DNA of 64,000 nucleotides from Lasioglossum baleicum. Its lineage: Eukaryota; Arthropoda; Insecta; Hymenoptera; Halictidae. Each line of letters begins with the position of its first letter. The stretch's first letter is position 1. Made by a program: the position numbers and the translations under genes. Positions 55,533-64,000 of the stretch are shown one piece after another. The DNA is taken from positions 6,511,579 to 6,575,578 of the forward strand of contig NC_134935.1 in assembly GCF_051020765.1 (NCBI RefSeq), read 5' to 3'. The notes under the pieces are model-generated. The model ran no database searches. It was not told the DNA's origin and worked only from the letters and a program-made list of their open reading frames with translations.

Positions 55533-58014
55533 CTTATGACGCGAATATTAATCTTCAAGTTAAAATGGCTCCGTGCAAAGGATTGAAATGAAAAAATGAT
55601 GGAACATACGTGGAGTCCAGTTACCTGTCCCCTTTGTTTTAGTAGATTCCATCGCAGTGTCTCGGGAGGATATCACGTTCGACTTTCTCGAATAGTTTGA
55701 CTCGCCCCCTGTGCAGTTTCTGCATTGCTGCACGCTGCGCGTCTCCCATTTGAACACGTACCCGTGCGGAGAGAGGTGACGTTAAACGGTTATCAGGATT
55801 TCACTATGCCAGGCGTACATATAGGCACACGAGCTGCAATCTGCACCGTCACCCGTGCACCTGGTGATACGTTTCTGAGAGCCCGTTGTTCCCCGATTCT
55901 GAAGACGAAGCCTTCATTCGGTTGCCTCGCCAATCAACGAGTTAGGCTGCCGCTAAGTTGGTGTCACGAAATTTCGCAATGAATTGTGCATCGCGAACCC
56001 GTGACACAAGTTTTAATGAAGACGACGTCACATGGCAGTCGTCACTATGAATTCCCATGTTTTCCATACCGTTTTAGAAAATCAGTTGCATGAAAGATCT
56101 TCCATTTTCTGCCTTTTTCACTTCGACTGAACAAATTGTGTTTGTTTAAGCAATTTATGCTTTAACCTTTGAGCGATGGCGAATTATCCTCTTTTAGAAA
56201 ACTAACAGATAAACATAAAGAAACCAAACATTTTATAACATCTACAAGAAACAGGAAATGAATGATTTTTCACCTGAGCGGCGTATAAGGATTAACAAAG
56301 CCACAGGTAAGCCTTTTGATATAATATCGTGAGAATCTTGATTTTCACCGACTTAGAAGCTTATTTTAACTAGCGTAAGATAGCGTTCACGTGAAAAAGA
56401 GTTCCAGAGAAATTTGCCGGTGCGCTCGATTCTCACGCGTTCAGGAAGCTTATGGTAAATTGTATACCCAAGATCCCACAGCAACTTGGTTCTCTTCAGC
56501 TGCTACTTCCATTCGAAATTTTCCAATATTTTTCTTCCACTGGCTGCCCGGGTTTCCCAACCACTGATATTTGTTGAAATAATTCGAAGCAGACTTCCTT
56601 TTCAGTAATCTCCCACAGTATTGTTCCAGTTTGGCGATCCCTCATACGTTCCAGAGACGAATCTGTCACTTCCAGTCTAGATTGTTTCGGCAACAGTGTT
56701 CCTCTTTCATAAATGGCTCGTTGCATCTGACGTTTTCTACAATTAACGACGTAATCTCTTTCGTCATATAAATTGCAAAAGGAGAAGAAACATTTTTAGA
56801 CGTACAAATTAATTCGAAACCGTTTCCTCGTGAATTTCACGATTATTTACAAACCACTACACCTAATATTAGGTTATTCGAAAAATTTCCTTTGTGTTGG
56901 GTGTAAAACGATTCTCTGTTCGCTATTATTTTCTAAGCTTCTTTTTACTTATCTACGCCACATTAGCTGTTTTAAAGAATTATCCTACAAAACTAAACAT
57001 CGATTTAAACTTGTTTTGATCGGCGAGACTATTTAATGTACAGCGAGAACTAGAATGATATTCCAGCGAGACGCATAGAGAGAGAGAGATCCAAAAATGT
57101 TTCCCGACCTCTGTGGAGGCGATTCTTTTTCGAGGCCCTTTGGGGAATCACGTCCGCGATGTTTCCACGGACAATTTCGTGTCCAAGCACCCGTGTCTCT
57201 AGTTAGCGTGTGTACACATTAACTGCCCGACGTTTAACCCACGGAACGGACATGTTCATGCGTCCTCCTGTAACCGTGCAATTCATAAATGCACGGGATC
57301 GTTGCGCCCTGCGTTCTGTGATGTGTAAACGTTCTCGCGTGTCGTCAGAGACTCCCGCAAAATTGATAGTAAAAGCTCGTGCAAACAAGAAACAGACCCC
57401 GCCTCGCCGCGCGTAACTGTGCGCCATTTCGTGTGCTTGTAGGAATGAGTTGCACGCGGTTTCACCAGCATTTTCTTGAATCACAGATGTTTATGCAATT
57501 TGCGATTTTCGTAGACATAGATGAAAATGGAATCTAATCGAAATGGGTGTGAAGATCCTGCAGTTGGAAATCTGGCTTCTCTGTGTAACTGAAAATAAGA
57601 ACATTGAAGCATAGTTCTCCAAGAAGGTAGTTACTTTGGGAATCGTGATCATTCGTATCCTCGTACTCTAACAGGTTGCACACATTATCAAGATTACCTC
57701 GTGGGAGTTACGCTACACAAACGGTATTATTCAGTGGATTAGGCGATGCGCGTACGATCCTGAGGCGCCAGAACCGACGACCTCGTGGAACAGTATCCAT
57801 TTTCACGTTTGATTTTTGAAACACGTCAGGTTTTTCGAAACGCGAACAAAGCAGCGCAAAAAATGCCAGCTGTCCGTCGCAATGGAACATGTTCAATTGG
57901 TAGAAATGCTTCCAACGATTATTCGTGGGAAGGTGAAATAGAAATTTACCGAAACATCAGAAGCAACGTTCGACTCTTCTAATTGCATCGGATTGTGCGA
58001 AGCATTCTTGATTT
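55533..58014. other. Unannotated 2.5 kb stretch
   Basis: No exon, RNA gene or repeat is recognised apart from a short GA run near 57076-57090. CACAG/GTAAGC near 56306 is donor-like but isolated. Confidence 0.4.
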
Positions 58015-58352
58015 ACTCCGGTAAAATAATTCGGAAAGAAACAGATATATCGCGTGAAACGAATCAAAATAGGCATCAAGCAATGGCAACAGGACTCGCC
58101 GGTTATTATGCAACGACAGACTGTACAAATGAAATGATTGAAATTATACGGAGCTGTTTCGAACGATTATTCGTGAGAATTTAAAATAGAGCACTTATTC
58201 CGGCAGAATTATTCGGAAAGAAACAGATATATCGCGTACACTCGATTAATCCCGTGAAACGAATCAATAGGCATCGAGCAGTGGTGACAGATCTCGCCGG
58301 GTTATTATACAACGACAGAATGTGCAAATGAATTGATTGAAATTATACGATT
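58015..58352. repeat. Tandem duplication, period about 182 bp
   Basis: ATTCGGAAAGAAACAGATAT recurs at about 58029 and 58211. The blocks GTGAAACGAATCAA, ATAGGCATC and ACAAATGAAATGATTGAAAT (second copy GCAAATGAATTGATTGAAAT) follow in the same order. The second copy has an 18 bp insertion containing CACTCGATTAATCC. Confidence 0.85.
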
Positions 58353-58908
58353 TTACGGGAGAGTCCCTGATCCGGGCTAATTACCGGGATAATTAAGTGT
58401 GCTTGGCCGATCTATTTCACCCGACGTGGAACATTAATGGAACCGAGTCGAGTATTGATATGCGTTCGATAGAATACCTACGGGTTTGGACGGTGTATCC
58501 GAAAACCGATCGGACTCTCGCGGTTAATGTATTTACACGGATCGCGAGTTGACTCGCATCGACAACCGTCGGCAGCTTCTTCTCCATTCAGAAGGCCGTG
58601 CTATATCATCCCGATCAATACCTGTCGCTTCTGATTTATTCCGCGCGTTTTAAATATCGACTGCCACACGCAACGGGCACTAATTCCTCGTCAGCCCGAA
58701 AAAAAGGAGAAAAACTGGAACACACCCGGCCGTCTGAGCTTTCATTTTGAATGTGGCGGCTGGTACCGTCGATGGTTTTCAATGAAATCGAACGTTCCTT
58801 CTCTATTTTGAATGTATACTAAATAATACTAATGCCTCGACCTACAGGGTGTCGAAAAATTGTGTGTAAAAACTGTTACAGTGATTCTAACTTAGAACAG
58901 GCGAAGAT
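58353..58908. other. Unannotated stretch
   Basis: ACAGGGTGTCGAAAAATTG at 58844 is a lone CAGGGTGTC-type end. Nothing else is recognised. Confidence 0.4.
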
Positions 58909-59020
58909 CTGTTGAATCCTGGTCACGGTATCTTCCAAGGAGCTAGCCTCGTTGCGTTCTGCTAACATTTACAGTTAAATCGAGCCAGACCAGGTCGTGT
59001 AATCGTAGTCAAGCAGATTT
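58909..59020 (+). repeat. Dispersed 110 bp repeat, inverted partner of 34043-34153
   Basis: Inverse copy of the segment at 34043-34153. It ends GTAATCGTAGTCAAGCAGAT. Confidence 0.85.
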
Positions 59021-60044
59021 TATAGATACAATACCAAATACGACACGATTTGGATCAGTTTTACTCGTTGTTTCCTAAACTAAATTGTTAGATTAAATTT
59101 TCACTGATCCGTAAAATAAATTGAATTGATGAATCGCTTTATAGATTCCGCGAGAGTAACCGCACTTCCAAGTCTACGGATTTGCTTTTTAAATATTTTA
59201 CATATTGTTTATAAATTCATATATTTCAATTTATTCTACGAAGTGAATCAGCTCGGTTTCCCAAGGATTTAATACATTGAATTAAGCTCGCCGATCTCAC
59301 GATGCGAAAGTATAATGAAATTAATATTAAACGCTGAAAGCGCAGTTTTTTCCCCCACGATAGTTTTGAAACAAAAACATTTCATTAGGAGAAAAGAGCG
59401 TTGCAACTGAAAACTAGAAATAAAATTCAACCCATAAAATTAAGTTTCCCAGAACATCAAACGTGAATATTCATGAGGCACGCCTGGTGCGGAATTGAAT
59501 TTTGCTAACGCGTTCTCGTTCATGATCGACCGCCTCTACTTAAACTTTCAATATTGATTTTCTCAAAAACAGAGCCTTGCACGACTGGAATTTCACGATT
59601 AATTTCCGATGCTTTTTCTCACCTGGAATTACCACTTGCACACGCTTTCCTGACGCGGTTAATTCTAATTAGAACATTAGATATCGATTCCTGCACAGAC
59701 GAATATTAGGTCGTTCGGACAGTCATTTCGTTTCCTCAGGGGAAAATGAAAGCTTTTACCATTTCGAATTAGTTTAAAGACATTTTATATTTTGATCTTT
59801 TGCGATTTTTCAGGCGACTTGAAGATCTCCTCGAATTTCTATTTTTTACTAGCAAAAAATTGAGTTACATGACTTTTTACAACTTTATTTGAAATGAAAT
59901 TTGCACCGGAAAAAGGTGTTGAAAGAAGCGAAAAAGTTTCTTTCGTGTGACACCTTTTCAGTTCGCTATAGTACTGATTCAAAAGACTATATCAAATAAT
60001 ATGTTTCTGAATTTGAAGACCTCCACAATCTCGAGAAAGAAAAA
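59021..60044. other. Unannotated AT-rich stretch
   Basis: No feature seen. Confidence 0.4.
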
Positions 60045-60718
60045 CAGAGTTGGGCAAAATGTAATTTCAATTACAATTGCAATTACTTACCAATTACTGC
60101 AATTACAAGTAATTGTAATTGGTAGTTGCAATTACAACATTAACTAGATACCTACTCAATGGAAATGTCTAAAAAGAACGAACAAAAAGCATATGTTAGG
60201 AAATATTTATTATTCATTAAATTTGTAGCTAATTATTTGATACTTTACAAAAACGATTACCCTTACTTTTCAAAATGACCCTCAATTTAAAGTTGGAATC
60301 GGATAATATATATCATATGCTTTTTGTTTGTTCTTTTTAGACATTTCCATTGAGTAGGTATCTAATTAATTTTTTTTCAGTGCTATTTTGGCGTTAAGTT
60401 AAATTACAATTACTTGTAATTGCATTAAAATTTCTTGAAATTGCAGAAATAAAATTACAATTACATGTAATTGTAATTGGTAATTGCAATTACTTTGGCT
60501 CGACCAGTAATTGTGAAAGGAGTAATTGCAATTACTTAACACGAACACAGTAATTGTAATTGTAATTGTAATTACTTCAGTGTAATTGTTCTTTTAAACC
60601 ACTAATTTTTATGTTTTGTACCATTTAACCGTTTTTTTAATTTAATTATAGTCCACTTTTGCACATGTAATTGAAGATGTAATTAAATATTCATGTAATT
60701 AATTACTGCCCAACTCTG
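60045..60718. mobile_element. hAT-type element, body of AATTACAATT repeats with an inner palindrome
   Basis: Starts CAGAGTTGGGCA and ends with its complement TGCCCAACTCTG. AGAAAAA flanks both ends (60038-60044 and 60719-60725), close to the 8 bp expected for hAT. The body is a dense set of GTAATTGTAATT-type motifs. Inside, arms at 60140-60195 and 60313-60370 (sharing CTACTCAATGGAAATGTCTA) are inverted complements, perhaps a second element nested in the first. No coding capacity. Confidence 0.85.
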
Positions 60719-61953
60719 AGAAAAAGGTCCTATTTACGTTAGCCAAGGTGAAATCACGGTTCAAAACTCGTTCAATTACATCGCCACAAATGTCTGAAAA
60801 CCGTCGAGTCTCATAACGTGGTACAATCTGTATTTTCCGGAAGGAGGAAACGCTGAAGCGTGAACCGGTTTCCGAAATGTTTTCGAATCCGGCCGCTAAA
60901 TGGAATGATCCCATTTCCGATTGTATTTACCGTGGCAGGGTTTTCAGCTCGATATTGAAAACATAATACGGCCATCGGGAGCTAATCGTCGAATCGAGGT
61001 AGCCTCGGGAGCATTCAGTACGTACGATCCTCGACCGAGTCTTGAAATCGAATCTTCCTTTACTGCCTTCGACAAGCTGCCTTTAATTTCCTGCGATTCT
61101 CGGCTTTTCCAATCCGCCGGACGTGGGTGGAACAATACCCGGCGTTCACCTTCCTTTTTCTCCCGGTTTCACGATTCGAGGAATAGGGTGCCGGAGGAAA
61201 CGATGGTTCGACGAACGAACCGATCCGAACCGGTTGAAAAGTTCGAACGCCTCTGTGTCAATGGGTGTCCGAGTTCACAGTGTTCCCCGCTGCACTTTGT
61301 GTTCTTCGAGCCCGAGTCTAAAGCGGGACGAGTACGAGACCTTTCGAGAAAGTCGTCGAGCAATCGGAAAGACAGTCTTCGGCGATGCTCGGCTGCCTTC
61401 GGGAAATATTCTTGAACGTCTCGGAGTTGTACAAGTTTCGTCCAAGTTTCGCCACTCGCTTTACTAATACCTGCTTGTACCAACGAAGCCTGACACCTGC
61501 ACGTTGACCCGCGTTCGCCGATGCTTTCAGAGAAGTTCCGCCGGCTCCAGGGGTACTTTCTGCTTTTACGCTGGCCCATCGTCACGGAAAAAGTTCGACG
61601 GCTTTTCGATGCGCAGGCCAGTCGTAAATCATCGCCGGAGGGAGCCGAGGCCGGGAGCAAGGGCCGCTGTCCTTCGTATTTTAGGGGATATGCGGCGGCA
61701 CAGCGGTGCGATTAATAAAGCCCCCATAAATTTTAGGATGTTACGTCGCGTCAGGGTAACGCGGTCCTGTCCCCCGGGCTGCGAGTCCAACTTGAACTTA
61801 ATCTTCTCCGAATGTCCTCTCCCGTCGCCGTCTTTCGAGCACAGGCTCGTCTGAATATGTGTCTGTCTTCTTTAAGAACACATTCAAGATCATTGTTGGC
61901 GAGTTGGTGAATTGTTGGTGAAAATTGCAGATCCTTGACTCGCCCTACTGTAT
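60719..61953. other. Unannotated CpG-rich stretch with bidirectional open frames
   Basis: 60921-61415 (plus, 164 codons) and 61169-61660 (minus, 163 codons) overlap. Both are explained by low stop density and neither has a recognisable motif. Confidence 0.45.
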
Positions 61954-61961
61954 GCTACAAT

Positions 61962-62438
61962 CAGAGGTGGGCATTATTTGGCGAAACAAATATTTCAAAA
62001 ACTATTTAATATTTTAGATTTTATTTTGCTTAAAGAAAATAGTATTTTAAATAAGATATACAACTTCGAAAATAAAATATTTCTGTTTTAACAATGTGAA
62101 CCTGAAAATAAAGTATTTCTATTTCAACAATTTCATCTACAAAATAAAATATTTTACTTTTTGCACTCATAAATGTATTGAATTCAAACCATTCTTTCCA
62201 TCAATAATATTTAAAATTGGAATTGAAAATACAGACAAAATATAAATATTTTCAATATTCTTCAAATATGTAAAATACTATTTTCAAAAAAATTACTGCA
62301 TCAAATAAATTATTTCATTTTCGAAAAATTACTGCACCAAACAAAATATTTTATTTTCAAAGTTGTACACATACGTTACAATAAATAGGATTGTGTGTTT
62401 ACTATTTAATATTTAAAATACTATTTTTCCCAGCTCTG
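61962..62438 (+). mobile_element. hAT-type MITE, intact copy of the 48904-49861 family
   Basis: Starts CAGAGGTGGGCATTATTTGG and ends CCCAGCTCTG. Flanking octamers are GCTACAAT (61954-61961) and GCGACAAT (62439-62446), an 8 bp duplication with one difference. CAGAG ends and an 8 bp duplication fit hAT. The body is made of AAATAAAATATTT motifs. 477 bp, non-autonomous. Confidence 0.88.
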
Positions 62439-62924
62439 GCGACAATGAAAAGCGTTCGATTCCTCGTTTTGAATTGAACAGCTTTGCAAGATGAAAAAGA
62501 TTACAATTAGAAGCAAAGACTTCTTATTTTCAAGATCTTCTGAAGGTCACTGACGGTTTCTGAAGTGGTATACAGTATTCTCTCCGCAACTGTGAGAAGA
62601 TCTCTACCATAACTGTCCAAATGTTACCCCCACCACTGAGGGGATTCCCCTTGGAACCAGTCAAGCGGTAAACACGCTCGACGACCGAGCCAGCGAGGGA
62701 TGGGACATCGGCGATACTCACCTAATGCAAACGAAGCAAAAGATTGCAACTTTTATAATTTTTAAATATTTTTTTCATGAAACTGGCACAAGTCCTTTGA
62801 TGTTTGCCGAGTACTCGAACCTCAATCCCTCTTTCTATACGTTCGACACACTACAAAGAATATAGTACCTCTTCTAGAGCTGTGGTTTGGCAGTTCCAAA
62901 GATATAACAGAGAGCAGAGATGGG
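62439..62924. other. Unannotated stretch
   Basis: A 63-codon minus frame (62530-62721) begins beside a GTGAGTATC donor-like motif on the minus strand. No similarity is recognised. Confidence 0.35.
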
Positions 62925-63425
62925 CAAAAATGTATCTAAAATTTTCAAATAAAAGATAAATGAAAGTTATCTTTTATCTGTAGTTATTTTCCTGAAATAC
63001 ATATTCGACACAGTGTATCTGTAAGATACTCTCCAAAAAATTTCATTTGACATCTGTAGGTTATCTGAGCTCGAAGTAACTGCGTATGCGTATTCAACGC
63101 CTCTAGCGGCGAGAAGTTATTCAAGAGGCACTATCCGTAAGATACAGCGTGAGAATTTTCAGTGTATCTTTCACAGTTATCTGAGAGTCGAAGCAGCGCC
63201 ACCGTGTATCTTGCGGTTGTATCCGTCAGATTTTGGCTATTGGAAATGTATCTGTGAGATTTCAATGGGACGATTTCATCTTAACCTTCAGATGTATTTG
63301 AAGCTCGACGTAGCAAGATACTTTATTCAATTTTTTTATTCGTGACGAGTATTTCTCAGAGATGAAATCACATGTATCTTTAATCGTAATTTGTATTTGA
63401 TTTCAAATACATTTTGATGCGACGT
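62925..63425 (+). mobile_element. hAT-like element with GTATCT-rich body, right end unclear
   Basis: Starts CAGAGATGGGCAAAAATGTA, a hAT-type end like those at 60045 and 61962. The body is studded with GTATCT, AGATAC and TTATCT variants. The right terminus is not found; similarity to the body fades near 63425. Confidence 0.6.
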
Positions 63426-63639
63426 TGCCAAATCGTAACACTAAATGTACAAATGATCGGTTTAAAAACTGTGGAGCTAATAGAACAAGGGGAGCTTGTA
63501 GGCTCCTAAAATTTCTTATTTTTGAAGGTTAAACGTTACCACGGTTATGTACGAAATATTGTAAAAGTTGTGAAGTATTGTCAATATTTAATTTTGTACC
63601 TCACACCATATAGATGCATTTAACTAAATACATACAAGT

Positions 63640-64000
63640 CATAAGTAAGGGAAGGAATTGGTAAAAGAAAGAAATAATATGTTATTAATAAAGTAATTCA
63701 GTTTATATTTGTCAGTAATTTTTAAAACAATTTTTGCTCGTTAAATAACACGATAATTGTAGATTCTATTATAATTTTTGCAGGGTGTATAAATTATCTC
63801 TATTTATTTTTATTAATAATTTTTATTCGTTTGAATACATAAATTTTACATTTGTGCATAAATTTATACAATTTATACTAAATTATTAATAATTTAATAA
63901 ATAACGCAAGGAGTTGTTAAAAGAAAGGAATAATATGTTATTAATGATATGTTTTTATTATAATTTGTGCAGGGTGTATAAATCATTTCTATTTATTTGT
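63640..64000. repeat. Imperfect tandem repeat continuing past the window end
   Basis: AATAATATGTTATTAAT recurs at about 63672 and 63928. GCAGGGTGTATAAAT recurs at about 63780 and 63970, followed both times by CTATTTATTT. The spacing differs (about 256 and 190 bp), so one unit has an internal deletion. The array runs off the end. Confidence 0.75.

Noticed and set aside
56290..56310. ACAG/GTAAGC as a possible second recursive splice site
   Set aside because: No pyrimidine tract precedes it (GATTAACAAAGCCACAG is purine-rich), so the acceptor half is missing.
60921..61660. Overlapping frames of 164 (plus) and 163 (minus) codons
   Set aside because: Same reasoning: bidirectional openness in CpG-rich DNA, arginine- and serine-rich low-information translation, no recognisable product.
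62530..62721. Minus-strand frame next to a GTGAGTATC donor-like motif
   Set aside because: The acceptor side (TTTGCATTAG) is weak and the frame has no recognisable similarity.
1..64000. tRNA, snRNA or rRNA genes
   Set aside because: I looked for internal promoter boxes (GGTTCGANNCC with a matching upstream TGGC box) and U1-like starts. I found only partial matches, for example near 30950, that do not fold into the expected structures. A covariance-model search would be decisive.

Overview
This window looks like nuclear DNA of an insect. The base composition swings between CpG-rich and very AT-rich stretches, there are short inverted-repeat transposons everywhere, a Tc1/mariner pseudogene, and a nuclear copy of an AT-rich mitochondrial nad5 gene. 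Several elements have the style of hymenopteran (bee, ant or wasp) repeats, but that placement is an inference. Nothing looks bacterial: no operons, no ribosome binding sites and no long open frames.

I find no host protein-coding gene that I can defend. Every open frame is short (189 codons at most). Most come with an equally open frame on the other strand, or lie inside repeats. The only recognisable coding remnants are a broken Tc1/mariner transposase (20480-21140, minus), the last codons of a mariner transposase inside a deletion derivative (54673-54923), a mitochondrial nad5 fragment (about 19060-19478, plus) and a possible two-exon remnant inside a Transib-like element (44197-44605). A near-perfect recursive splice site at 27977/27978 suggests that the window may lie within one very long plus-strand intron.

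Region by region. 1-20 kb: several long fold-back elements (2528-3348, 6297-7051, 11485-11930, 12733-13003, 13282-13595), copies of a MITE family with TAGACTGCGG ends, a 4 x 143 bp tandem array (18000-18572), and the nad5 insertion nested inside one of those MITEs. 20-31 kb: the transposase pseudogene, a Tc1-like element with GTGGCTCACGAAAG ends, a 3 x 254 bp array, the recursive-splice candidate, hAT-like debris, a segment resembling a common lepidopteran repeat, and an 81 bp mariner hairpin. 31-41 kb: a clean piggyBac-type MITE with TTAA on both sides, a dense cluster of five MITEs at 35.0-36.7 kb, and a 1341 bp element ending in CACAGTG with a 5 bp target duplication. 41-50 kb: a 104 bp higher-order tandem array, a second CACAGTG-ended element (43947-44920), a 453 bp fold-back, and a palindromic MITE nested inside a hAT-type element. 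50-64 kb: 159 bp, 128 bp and 182 bp tandem repeats, a mariner deletion derivative, and three hAT-type elements with TGGGCA ends.

The most striking observation is the pair of CACAGTG-ended elements. Both begin with the exact V(D)J recombination-signal heptamer and both have perfect 5 bp duplications (CTACG and AGACG). One has heptamer, 23 bp spacer and an ACAAAA-type nonamer at both ends, the layout described for Transib transposons, the relatives of RAG1.
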